Below, piece by piece: positions 1 to 6,557 of a DNA stretch of 27,815 nucleotides. The position numbers and the translations under genes were made by a program. Numbering within the stretch: the stretch's first letter is position 1; the number at the start of each line of letters is the position of its first letter. Under the pieces are notes generated by a model. That model was given only the letters and a program-made list of their open reading frames with translations, made no database searches and was not told the DNA's origin. The DNA comes from Desulfovibrio sp. UBA4079 (GTDB lineage Bacteria; Desulfobacterota; Desulfovibrionia; Desulfovibrionales; Desulfovibrionaceae), in the NCBI GenBank assembly GCA_002382645.1, contig DFYP01000030.1, positions 561-28,375 of the forward strand, written 5' to 3'.

Positions 1-49
1 CTGGAGCCAGCGATGGGACTTGAACCGGCGACCTGCTGATTACGAATCA
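1..49. repeat. Left attachment-site repeat (partial tRNA-Thr copy)
   Basis: These 49 bases match 17514-17562 except for one G/C difference near base 27. They cover the encoded CCA end, acceptor 3' strand, T arm and anticodon stem-loop of tRNA-Thr(CGT), in minus orientation. The match stops just after the anticodon stem, where the D arm and 5' acceptor strand should follow, so this is not a functional tRNA. It is the expected attL (or attR) of an element inserted at the tRNA 3' end. Confidence 0.85.
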
Positions 50-539
50 AATTACGGGCTAATAATATCAATCTGTTGCGGGTATATATTTTTGTATTTC
101 AATCGGTTGTGCATGTATGAATGTTCATGAATATTCAGATTATTCCGTTCGCGCTGTACCAGAATTGTACCAAAAGAATCTTCCAAAAATGCCAAGGTCC
201 GTGCTGTGCTTCGGTCGTTTCTCCCCGCTCATTTTTGGCGCGAATCAGGGCTGGGAGCTGGATGCCGGAGGTTCAAATCCTCTGGGAGTCTGGCTGGAAT
301 GTCCTGGCCGAGTCCTTGCCCCGCGAGCCGTGACGGGTATTTTTCAGCCACTCCCAGCGCAATGGTGTGCAACCGGCTACTTATTCACGCGTGGTATCTT
401 TGAATTCAGATTTGCCGCAGGAAAATTGGCCGCGCTGGTCCTGAAATTTCTTGCACGCATATGCGCGGTGGCGTACAGAGCGGGAAGTCGTTTAAAAGTT
501 CTTGAGTTGACCGATCGGGGCTTGCGACAGGAGGCTGAC
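50..539. other. Non-coding left end of the island
   Basis: No credible gene is visible between the tRNA fragment and the first Crp/Fnr start codon. An open frame does run into the regulator from base 117, but its extra 141 residues read through AT-rich att DNA and lack family similarity. The stretch holds the direct repeat at 65-193, a T-arm-like sequence near 262-285 (a five-pair stem around TTCAAAT), and a perfect 10-bp palindrome CGCATATGCG at 456-465 that could be an operator for the downstream regulator. Confidence 0.5.
65..193. repeat. Imperfect direct repeat at the left island end, with TGTACCA motifs
   Basis: This AT-rich stretch aligns in the same orientation with 17311-17430 at the right end of the island. 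Shared blocks occur in the same order: ATATCA, TTGCG, a TATTTCAA..TCG block, TGAATATTC and a closing GTACCAA..ATGCC block. It contains two close TGTACCA copies (155-161 and 166-172), spaced like arm-type integrase sites. Integrase-arm function is inferred. Confidence 0.5.
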
Positions 540-1289
540 ATGTCCGAGACGCCAGCGCCGCACCAGAATCATCTCCTGGCCGCACTGTCGGCCGCCGTGC
601 AAAACCGCCTCTTCCCGCATCTCGAAATGGTGGCCATGCCGCTCGGCAAAGTCCTGTACGAGTCCGGCGACGCCTTGCGCCATGTCTACTTCCCCACCGA
701 CTCCATCGTGTCACTGCTCTACGTGATGGAAAGCGGCGCGTCGGCGGAGATCTCGGTGGTCGGCAACGAGGGGCTCATCGGCGTTTCCGTGTTCATGGGC
801 GGTGAAAGCACCCCGAGCCGGGCCATCGTGCAGAGCGCTGGCAATGCGTACCGACTGTCTGGACAGCGGCTCAAGGACGAGTTCAACCGCCACGGCGAGA
901 TGCTGCAACTGCTCCTGTGCTACACCCAGGCCCTGATCACGCAGATGGCCCAGACCGCGGTTTGCAACCGGCACCACTCCATCGACCAGCAACTGTGCCG
1001 CTGGCTCCTGCTTTCGCTGGACCGCCTGCCGAGCAACCAGTTGACCATGACCCAGGAATTGATCGCCAACATGCTGGGCGTACGCCGCGAGGGCGTCACC
1101 GAAGCCGCTGGCAAGCTGCAGAAGCTCGGTGTCATCGAATACCACCGCGGGCAGATCACGGTGCTGGACCGGCCCATGCTCGAGCAGCTGTGTTGCGAGT
1201 GTTACGCCGTGGTTAAGAAGGAAACGGACCGCCTGCTCACCCACTGCACCCCGGACCCTGCCAACGCCAAGGCAAGAACGGCGCGCTGA
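540..1289 (+). CDS. Crp/Fnr-family transcriptional regulator (first of a tandem pair)
   Basis: A 249-residue regulator with an N-terminal cyclic-nucleotide-binding-type beta barrel (about residues 20-140) and a C-terminal winged helix-turn-helix (about 150-225). The recognition helix region reads LGVRREGVTEAAGKLQ, the typical Crp-type arrangement. The start is the ATG at 540, preceded by AGGAGG at a good distance; the longer open frame upstream is rejected. There is no N-terminal Fnr-type cysteine cluster, so an oxygen-sensing [4Fe-4S] site is not supported, and the effector is unknown. It is paralogous to the next gene, sharing the FPH/YFP-type barrel motifs, the VVGNEGLIG-like loop and the HTH. 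It is likely a local regulator of the island; its targets are inferred, not shown. Confidence 0.85.
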   Translation: MSETPAPHQNHLLAALSAAVQNRLFPHLEMVAMPLGKVLYESGDALRHVYFPTDSIVSLLYVMESGASAEISVVGNEGLIGVSVFMGGESTPSRAIVQSAGNAYRLSGQRLKDEFNRHGEMLQLLLCYTQALITQMAQTAVCNRHHSIDQQLCRWLLLSLDRLPSNQLTMTQELIANMLGVRREGVTEAAGKLQKLGVIEYHRGQITVLDRPMLEQLCCECYAVVKKETDRLLTHCTPDPANAKARTAR

Positions 1290-1336
1290 GCGCCGGACTG
1301 CCGGCCACTCCTCCGTGCCGTAGCGAACAGACAAAA

Positions 1337-1379
1337 TACCCGGCGATCCGCCAAGCTGCTCTATCGGGATCGCCAGGTA
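1337..1379. promoter_or_regulatory. 13-bp inverted repeat in the leader of the second Crp/Fnr gene
   Basis: The arms TACCCGGCGATCC (1337-1349) and GGATCGCCAGGTA (1367-1379) pair at 12 of 13 positions around a 17-nt loop, ending about 45 bp before the downstream start codon. It could be an operator for one of the flanking regulators or an RNA hairpin between the two cistrons. There is no U-run on the plus strand, so a simple intrinsic terminator in that direction is unlikely. Confidence 0.5.
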
Positions 1380-1423
1380 CAGTCCTTGTGCCCCCGGCGT
1401 TTCCCGTGTTCAAGGAGAGTCGG

Positions 1424-2128
1424 ATGTCCGCCCCCTCCGTGACCGTGGTCAACCGCTTGCTGCAAGGCTTGCAAACCAAGGATTGCGCAAGGATCATGGA
1501 GCGCTGCGAGCCGGTGGAGCTCGTTTTCGGCGATATCCTGTGCGAGCCCAGCCAAGCCTTCCGGCACGTGTACTTTCCCAGAACCGGTTTCATCTCGCGG
1601 GTGACGACACTGGGCGGCCATCAGCCGCTGGAGATGGGCTTGATCGGGAACGAGGGCATGCTCGGCGTGACCCTGGTGCTGGGAATCAATGCCGCGCCCA
1701 TGCGCGCCGTAGTGCAAGGCGCCGGCGCCGCGTTGCGGATGACCGCCGCGCAGTTTCGCCGTGAATTGCGCCAGAGTCCCGGCCTGCTGCGCGTACTCAA
1801 CCGCTATCTCTATGTCCTGGTGACGCAGTTTGCGCAGCTGGCGGCCTGCGCCTATTTCCACGAGATCGAGCCGCGGCTGGCATGTTGGCTGCTGATGACC
1901 CATGACCGCGCGCATGCTGATCATTTCCATCTCACGCAAGCGTTTCTCGCCGGCATGCTCGGGGTGCGCAGAAGCGGCGTCACCATCGCCGCGGGAGCGT
2001 TGCAGTCGCGAGAGATCATCCACTATACCCGCGGCGAGATTCATATTCTGGACCGCAAGGGGCTCGAAGCGGCGTCCTGTGGATGCTACAGTGCCCAGAT
2101 TGAGAACTACGAACGGATATTCGCCTAG
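1424..2128 (+). CDS. Crp/Fnr-family transcriptional regulator (second of a tandem pair)
   Basis: A 234-residue regulator with a cyclic-nucleotide-binding-type barrel (about residues 15-135) and a C-terminal winged HTH (about 145-215, recognition region LGVRRSGVTIAAGALQ). The ATG at 1424 is chosen because AGGAGA lies just upstream; an in-frame ATG at 1388 has no ribosome binding site. It is clearly homologous to the gene at 540-1289 but diverged, so this is an old duplication. It lies 134 bp downstream of that gene, with a strong inverted repeat between them. There is no Fnr-type iron-sulfur cysteine cluster. It converges on the minus-strand gene ending at 2275. Ligand and targets are unknown. 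Confidence 0.85.
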   Translation: MSAPSVTVVNRLLQGLQTKDCARIMERCEPVELVFGDILCEPSQAFRHVYFPRTGFISRVTTLGGHQPLEMGLIGNEGMLGVTLVLGINAAPMRAVVQGAGAALRMTAAQFRRELRQSPGLLRVLNRYLYVLVTQFAQLAACAYFHEIEPRLACWLLMTHDRAHADHFHLTQAFLAGMLGVRRSGVTIAAGALQSREIIHYTRGEIHILDRKGLEAASCGCYSAQIENYERIFA

Positions 2129-2274
2129 GCGATTGGCGTCGTTTCATTGGCGGACAGCGGGAGCGGCATGACAAGGTGCGAACCGTGGCCGCGTCTCTGC
2201 CCGGGGGAGGGGCGGCCGATGGACGGGGCTGGGGGGCAACCCCGTGGTGAAGGGGCGAACGCGCGGGATTGCGG

Positions 2275-2805
2275 CTATTGCTGCCAGCCGCCGCCGAGCT
2301 TGGACGTGTAGATGAGTCTGTTGATCTTCTCGGCCACGGGCTCGTAGGGACCCTGGCGGCAGGCCTCGGCGCTGCCGCCCACGCTCTCGAGCACCTGCTC
2401 CGTGTAGATCAGATTGCCCACGAAGTACTGGGGGTTGCTTTCGGCCCGGCGGACCTCGCAGACGATGCCTTGCGTGTTGATGGCCCGATAGCTGGCCCGG
2501 TACAGGCCGTCTGCGCCACACCGCACCTGCACGGAGGACCTGCCCCCGAGGAGGTTGGCGTTCATGTGCTCCACCTGCTCGCGGGCAAACTGCGCGAAAC
2601 GCTGGTGCTCCCTGTCCAAGTCCCTGTCCTGGTTGGAGAGAAGCGCGACCTGGGCTGCCGGTTCGGAAGATTCCGGGGCCATGGCCGTCGCGGGTCCGCC
2701 GGCGCTGTCGTCCGGCCGGGTGGACCCGGAACCCGCCTGGGCGGCCACGGACAGGGCCAGAACCAGGGCCAGGGTCAGGGTCAGGAGGCGGAGTTTGGGG
2801 CGCAT
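2275..2805 (-). CDS. Small secreted protein of unknown function
   Basis: A 176-residue product starting with a clear Sec signal peptide: basic MRPK, a long Leu/Ala/Val core, then AQA as the likely cleavage site near residue 23. The ATG at 2805 is preferred over one at 2844 because it places the signal peptide at the N-terminus and has GGGAGA upstream. After cleavage there is a low-complexity Ala/Ser/Pro linker, a charged helical segment around NQDRDLDREHQRFAQF, and a C-terminal region with three cysteines that may form a small disulfide-stabilised fold. I do not recognise the family. It lies 75 bp downstream of the VWA-OmpA gene, but a strong terminator sits in the gap, so expression may depend on read-through or an unseen promoter. 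Confidence 0.65.
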   Translation of the reverse strand: MRPKLRLLTLTLALVLALSVAAQAGSGSTRPDDSAGGPATAMAPESSEPAAQVALLSNQDRDLDREHQRFAQFAREQVEHMNANLLGGRSSVQVRCGADGLYRASYRAINTQGIVCEVRRAESNPQYFVGNLIYTEQVLESVGGSAEACRQGPYEPVAEKINRLIYTSKLGGGWQQ

Positions 2806-2820
2806 GCGGGTGTCTCCCGG

Positions 2821-2864
2821 GAGAAAAAGAGAAGGGGCTGCCAAGCAGTCTGCCCGGCAGCCCC
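2821..2864 (-). terminator. Rho-independent terminator after the VWA-OmpA gene
   Basis: On the minus strand a 9-bp perfect stem GGGGCTGCC/GGCAGCCCC (2834-2864) is followed by TTCTCTTTTTCTC (2833-2821). It lies directly after the VWA-OmpA stop codon and just before the ribosome binding site of the next minus-strand gene, so it may set the ratio of the two products. Confidence 0.8.
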
Positions 2865-2880
2865 CCTGTCGTCAAGAGGA

Positions 2881-3924
2881 TTAGTCGGTGGTGATCTCCA
2901 CGCGGCGGTTGAGGTGACGGCCGTCCTCGGTTTGATTGTCGAACTTCGGGCTCAGCTCACCCTTGCCGACGACCTTGAACTGGCCAGTGAAGCCCTTCTG
3001 CCTGAACCAGGTGGTCACGGCGTTGACGCGGCGCTCGGAGAGCTTCTGGTTGTATTCATCGGTGCCCACGCTGTCGGTGTGGCCGGTGACGGTGAACCGC
3101 TGGCAGGAGGAGTTCTTCAGGATGGTCAGGGCCTGCTCCAGGGCGGGCTCCATGTCGGGAGTGATCTGATACTTGTCGAAGCCGAAGTTCAGGTTGCCGA
3201 AGGTGATGCTCTCGCAGGAACCCGAGGCCGGGGCGATGGCGGGAGCCGCTGCGGTGGACATGCCGTAGAACACGTCGCGCACGAACTTCTTCAGACCGGA
3301 GTCGCTGGCCATGACCTTGGGATCACCCACCACGCTGCAGGTGCTCAGGCCGCGGATCTGGGCCACAACTTCCTTGCCGTGGTCCTTGTCGGCATAGCTG
3401 ACGATGTGGATGCACAGCTTCGGGTACTTGGCGTACAGGGCCTGGGCCTGGGCCACGGGGTCGTTGCCATAGTTCGAGTTGCCGTCGGTGAAGAGGATAA
3501 GCGCGGTCCTGCCATGCAGCGCCGCCAGGACCGGATCAATCTTGTCCAGGCCGAAACCCATGGGGGTCACCCGGCCGTAGGGATCGTACCCGGTATCGAT
3601 GGAGGCCACGGCCGCGGCCACGGCGGGCCGGGTGAACCGGGTGGGGGCCAGCTCGGTGGCGAAGGGGGCGAAGGTGTTCACGCCGCTCTGGTAGCCCAGT
3701 TCGGGGATCTCGGCGTTCATCCTGGTGGCCAGTTCCTTGGCCAGCTTGAGCTTGAGGCTCGGGAAGTCCGGACTGTCCAGGACCATGGAGCCGGAATGGT
3801 CGAAGAAGAGGATGAAGTTGTCGACATTGGCCGTCATGGTTTGGGCCTGGGCCGTGAAGGCCAGGGCCAGCACCGCGAGAGCGGCCAGCATGGCGATGGA
3901 AGGTAAGTGCTTGCAGATACGCAT
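2881..3924 (-). CDS. Periplasmic/outer-membrane VWA-OmpA fusion protein
   Basis: A 347-residue exported protein. A signal peptide (about 1-27, ending TAQAQ) is followed by a von Willebrand factor A domain (about 35-225) with a classical MIDAS start DHSGS at residues 42-46 and a later LFTDGNS strand. The C-terminal OmpA-like domain (about 235-347) carries TGHTDSVG, the YNQKLSERR helix and NRRVEI, which include the family's diaminopimelate-contacting Asp and Arg. The product should therefore be anchored non-covalently to peptidoglycan and present a metal-dependent protein-binding domain. The start codon has AGGAGAACC upstream. It probably shares a transcript with the gene at 4011-4475, 86 bp upstream. 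The domain assignment is secure; the binding partner is unknown. Confidence 0.9.
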   Translation of the reverse strand: MRICKHLPSIAMLAALAVLALAFTAQAQTMTANVDNFILFFDHSGSMVLDSPDFPSLKLKLAKELATRMNAEIPELGYQSGVNTFAPFATELAPTRFTRPAVAAAVASIDTGYDPYGRVTPMGFGLDKIDPVLAALHGRTALILFTDGNSNYGNDPVAQAQALYAKYPKLCIHIVSYADKDHGKEVVAQIRGLSTCSVVGDPKVMASDSGLKKFVRDVFYGMSTAAAPAIAPASGSCESITFGNLNFGFDKYQITPDMEPALEQALTILKNSSCQRFTVTGHTDSVGTDEYNQKLSERRVNAVTTWFRQKGFTGQFKVVGKGELSPKFDNQTEDGRHLNRRVEITTD

Positions 3925-4010
3925 AAAGGTTCTCCTCGTGTGTTACATAGTGTGTTGATCTGGCGGCATCTTCGCGCAGATCCGGCGCGGCCGCCCCTCT
4001 CGACCGGCAG

Positions 4011-4475
4011 CTATTCCGCCGATTTCCCGTCGCCGACCAGCATCATCAAGAGCATCGGCACGGGCACATCCGCCTCCGGGGCGATCACGGGATGCATGCC
4101 GATCAGGGCATCCGTCTCCCGGGCCTCCAGGGTGGCGATGGCCCTGGAGAGAGTCATGGCCTTGGCCATGTCGGGCGGGACCTGGAGCCTGGCCGCTTCC
4201 AGCTCGAGCCGCTTGGCCTGGATGGCCTTGCGCAGGAGGAAAAGGTTGTCCGCATAATCGCTCCGGATATTCCGCATCATTTCCTGCTTCCCTGGCAACA
4301 CGTTCATCTTGCCCAGGCTGCCGCTCTTCTTTACACCAGCATGTGTCACGCTCAGCGGCCAGTCCATTGCGTCGCTGGTGTAATCCTCCCGGAGGTCAGC
4401 AATAAAGGAGGCGGCCAGAAGAAGGGCTGTTGCTCCGAGCGCGATGACGGACATCCTGAGTGTTGTTATTGCCAT
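4011..4475 (-). CDS. Exported helical protein, possibly Spy/ZraP (periplasmic metal-sensor) like
   Basis: A 154-residue product with an N-terminal hydrophobic segment (about residues 8-26) that is a signal peptide or membrane anchor. The middle is charged and helical: RNIRSDYADNLFLLRKAIQA, then KRLELEAA, PPDMAKAMTLSRAIATLEAR. This pattern of LRKAIQAKRLEL..PPDMAKA..LSR.IATLEA resembles the chaperone-like Spy/ZraP proteins, where similar helices build a zinc-linked or folding-assisting scaffold. There is no obvious His/Cys metal cluster, so metal binding is not supported. It is the first gene upstream of the VWA-OmpA gene and probably cotranscribed. The family call is tentative; a simple exported hypothetical protein is the alternative. 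Confidence 0.5.
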   Translation of the reverse strand: MAITTLRMSVIALGATALLLAASFIADLREDYTSDAMDWPLSVTHAGVKKSGSLGKMNVLPGKQEMMRNIRSDYADNLFLLRKAIQAKRLELEAARLQVPPDMAKAMTLSRAIATLEARETDALIGMHPVIAPEADVPVPMLLMMLVGDGKSAE

Positions 4476-4490
4476 CTTCTTTGCCTTCCC

Positions 4491-4520
4491 AGTTACCTTT
4501 GGAACGTGCTGAAAGTTACC
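4491..4520. repeat. Paired AGTTACC direct repeats upstream of the 4475 start
   Basis: Two AGTTACC copies start at 4491 and 4514, 23 bp apart, about two helical turns, and about 16-45 bp upstream of the minus-strand start codon at 4475. Direct repeats at this spacing near a start can be activator or repressor sites. No matching regulator can be named. Confidence 0.3.
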
Positions 4521-4623
4521 AGTAATACGATCCAGTCATTCACAGCTGCGCTGTCGCGATGGGTTTTTTCCGGGCCTGGCCTCAGGCTGCCAACCAAGCC
4601 ATTGGTCCCGCCATGCCACTTTT

Positions 4624-5457
4624 TTAAAACGTGAGACTCTTTGCCTGGACGCTTTTGACGCCGCGCACGTTCTGCGCGAGTTCGACGGCCAGAGCGCGCT
4701 CCGCTCCGCTCCGGACCTTGCCGGTCAGCGTGACGATGCCGCTGCTGGTGCTGACTGAGATGTCGGAACCGCTGACATTGCTGGAGTAGGCGAAGGTGGA
4801 CTTCACCTTGGTCGTAATCCAGCCGTCGGCGATCTCCTGTCCGGCTTTTTGCGCGGAATTCTTGACGCTGGCGGCCGTGCTCACCTTCGCTTTCGCGACC
4901 ATTAGCTGATTGTCCACGGACTGGACGCCGTTGGTGTCCATCGCCAGGCGCCCAGCGACTTCTTTGGCCGCGACGGTGTCGGCAGTGCCGCGCAGTGTCA
5001 CCTTGCCCGACTTGGTCTCAACGCTTGTGGCCAGACCGTCGGAGTGTTTGCTCCACAGCAGTTTCGACTTGACCACGGAGGTAATGGTGACGTCGTCAAT
5101 CACCTCGCCATAGCTGCGGGCCGCGGTCGCCTTCGGCGGGGTGTAGTCGGCCGCCACCACGATCTGGTTGTCCACGTCCTTGATGCCGCTGACGCCCAGG
5201 GCGATTTCCTGGGCCAGCTCCTTGTTGACTTCTTCCTCCACAGTGCCGGTCAGTGTGGCTTTGCCGTCCTGCACCGACACGTTGAGGTCATCAGCGCGCA
5301 GATAGGGACTCAGGGCGTATGTCGTCCAGATCTGGCTTTCCTGCCGCGCGTTGGTGATATCCTGGGAAACCGGAGTCGCGGCGAACGCGTTGCCCATCGC
5401 GAACAGCGCCAGGATGAGGCCGGACGCGATGATTAGCTTGTTGCCATATTTGTTCAT
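4624..5457 (-). CDS. Periplasmic protein with three BON domains (OsmY-like)
   Basis: A 277-residue exported protein. The ATG at 5457 follows GGAAGG and begins a Sec signal peptide ending near AMGNAFA; the longer open frame adds 20 residues without a signal-like start. Three BON repeats follow: one around residues 40-100 (DGKATLTGTVEEE..), one around 115-185 (SGKVTLRGTADT..) and one around 205-275 (SGIVTLTGKVRSG..). Each has the conserved G-x-V/A-T-L-x-G turn and a GVxxVxNQ-like end. BON domains occur in osmotically induced periplasmic proteins such as OsmY and are thought to contact phospholipid. It sits between the CsbD pair and the VWA-OmpA cluster on the same strand. Osmotic or envelope stress protection is inferred from the family. 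Confidence 0.9.
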   Translation of the reverse strand: MNKYGNKLIIASGLILALFAMGNAFAATPVSQDITNARQESQIWTTYALSPYLRADDLNVSVQDGKATLTGTVEEEVNKELAQEIALGVSGIKDVDNQIVVAADYTPPKATAARSYGEVIDDVTITSVVKSKLLWSKHSDGLATSVETKSGKVTLRGTADTVAAKEVAGRLAMDTNGVQSVDNQLMVAKAKVSTAASVKNSAQKAGQEIADGWITTKVKSTFAYSSNVSGSDISVSTSSGIVTLTGKVRSGAERALAVELAQNVRGVKSVQAKSLTF

Positions 5458-5588
5458 ATTCCTTCCACAGGTAAAAGGGTTGTTCGTGTTGCAGACCGCC
5501 TCAGGACTGGTTTCCACGGACTTGGAGTGGAACGTTGGACCTCCGGCCGCTGGCCTTTGGCAAAACGGCAGGTTTCAGGGCGGAGGCG

Positions 5589-5798
5589 TCACTTGGACTT
5601 GTTGAGGAAGCTCCTGACCTCCTGCTCGGCTTCGCCGCGATTGATGCCATAGCGCTCCTGAACCAGGCCGGTCAGCCTCTGCGCATGGCCTTCGGATTGC
5701 AGCAGTTCGTCTTCGGTCAGCTTGCCCCAGAGGATTCTGGCGGCGCCGACCTGCTGCTTCCACTTGCCCTTGATTTCATCGGCGCTGGGGAGGTTCAT
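5589..5798 (-). CDS. CsbD-family general stress protein
   Basis: A 69-residue protein with the hallmarks of the CsbD/YjbJ family: DEIKGKWKQQVGAARILWGK near the N-terminus, then LTEDELLQSEGHAQRLTGLV and QERYGINRGEAEQEV. Length is normal for the family. These small soluble proteins are induced by general or osmotic stress in many bacteria, but their molecular role is not established. The start codon overlaps the stop of the upstream small membrane protein gene by four bases, so the two are very likely translationally coupled. Identification is confident; function is known only at the level of stress association. Confidence 0.9.
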   Translation of the reverse strand: MNLPSADEIKGKWKQQVGAARILWGKLTEDELLQSEGHAQRLTGLVQERYGINRGEAEQEVRSFLNKSK

Positions 5799-5944
5799 TT
5801 GTTCTGCTCCTTGATTGCTTCGCCGGTCAGCATCAGCAGGAGACCGGCGACAATCATCTTGCTGTTGCCAGGCGTTGAACTCTGGGGGTGATCGGCGTTC
5901 TGCGCCGGGCCGACAGCCGAATTTTCTTCCAATTTCTTTTCCAT
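5795..5944 (-). CDS. Small single-helix membrane protein upstream of the CsbD gene
   Basis: A 49-residue product beginning MEKKLEENSAVG, with an acidic, polar N-terminus and one C-terminal hydrophobic segment MIVAGLLLMLTGEAI followed by a charged tail. GGAGGT lies four bases before the ATG at 5944; an adjacent ATG at 5947 is too close to that site. The open frame extends upstream to 6112, but those residues lack a ribosome binding site. Its TGA overlaps the ATG of the CsbD-like gene. No family is recognised; it may be a small inner-membrane stress peptide. Confidence 0.65.
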   Translation of the reverse strand: MEKKLEENSAVGPAQNADHPQSSTPGNSKMIVAGLLLMLTGEAIKEQNK

Positions 5945-6027
5945 CATGACCTCCGAATAAACCGCGAGCAACGCGTGATTGCTGGCTCTCGCTATGATGA
6001 CAATGACAGGGAACAAGGAGGGAGTCG

Positions 6028-6054
6028 GTGCGCTATCGCACGTACCTATGTCAA
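6028..6054 (-). promoter_or_regulatory. Palindrome next to a TTGACA -35-like box upstream of the CsbD operon
   Basis: On the minus strand TTGACA (6054-6049) is followed seven bases later by GTGCGATAGCGCAC (6041-6028), a 14-bp palindrome with GTGCG/CGCAC arms. It ends about 84 bp before the start codon at 5944. A close match occurs at 16991-17004 upstream of the DUF3309 gene. The position within a candidate promoter suggests a shared operator. No clear -10 box is seen. Confidence 0.45.
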
Positions 6055-6092
6055 TTCTGATCTTTGAGCAGACAAAGCGCGGGAGTGCCAGA

Positions 6093-6109
6093 CGCATATC
6101 GGATATGCG
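6093..6109. promoter_or_regulatory. 17-bp palindrome CGCATATC-G-GATATGCG
   Basis: Two perfect 8-bp arms flank one central base. It lies about 150 bp upstream of the 5944 start and about 40 bp beyond the TTGACA box. Its CGCATAT half-site also appears in the 10-bp palindrome at 456-465 upstream of the first Crp/Fnr gene. This makes it a candidate regulator site; the protein is unknown. Confidence 0.45.
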
Positions 6110-6557
6110 CACAGTGATTGCTCATGGCCTTGCATCCATCGTATGGACTAGGATTTGTTGAACCCTTTACTTGGCATGGAGTATACAGTGATGTGCATGG
6201 GAGTGTTGCCAACAGTCCAGTGGGAAGCGCATCAGCGATTGATGGAATCTCAAGAAGATCATGAAGTCCGTGCCTGTTTCATTTCCAGATACGCAAGAAA
6301 TGGTGCCCGGCACTTGGCAGAAGGAGCTTTTTCTCGCGAAATTGAGCTGTAAGACTCGCTAGCGGGAGCCAGGGGTTGCACAACCGCGTCCTGGGCAAAT
6401 TGGGCCGGCAGCCGATGTGCTACGAAGATTTGTTACAATTTGCGTGTTTCAGTTGAATATCGGATTTCAGTGATGGCGACGCACTCCATATCGAGCTATT
6501 TATCTGTGCGCACAATAACTGACGAGTTCAGTCACGATTTATTCTATCTGTCTATGT

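Larger units (their letters stand above)
5945..6557. other. AT-rich intergenic region between the CsbD operon and the glucan synthase
   Basis: About 610 bp with no supportable gene; a 65-codon plus-strand frame at 6155-6352 has no ribosome binding site and no protein character. The region carries the palindromes at 6028-6041 and 6093-6109, a nested inverted repeat at about 6369-6395 (CCAGG..GGTTG-CA-CAACC..CCTGG), a perfect TGTGCGCACA at 6505-6514, and a weak ACTGA/TCAGT hairpin at about 6518-6532. None of the hairpins has a convincing U-run as terminator of the glucan synthase gene. Confidence 0.5.

Noticed and set aside
117..539. N-terminal 141-residue extension of the first Crp/Fnr gene
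   Set aside because: It reads through the att repeat and AT-rich non-coding DNA, has no family similarity, and a strong ribosome binding site with ATG lies at 530-542.
2269..3906. 545-codon plus-strand frame opposite the VWA-OmpA gene
   Set aside because: Its Gly/Val/His-rich, low-complexity product has no domain. The opposite strand encodes clear signal peptide, VWA and OmpA motifs, so this is a GC-rich antisense shadow.
6300..6320. Possible sigma-54 promoter (GGCACTTGGCAG region)
   Set aside because: The -24 and -12 elements are not correctly spaced and no plus-strand gene follows.
6369..6395. Nested inverted repeat as terminator of the glucan synthase
   Set aside because: It lies 160 bp beyond the stop codon and no U-run follows on the minus strand.
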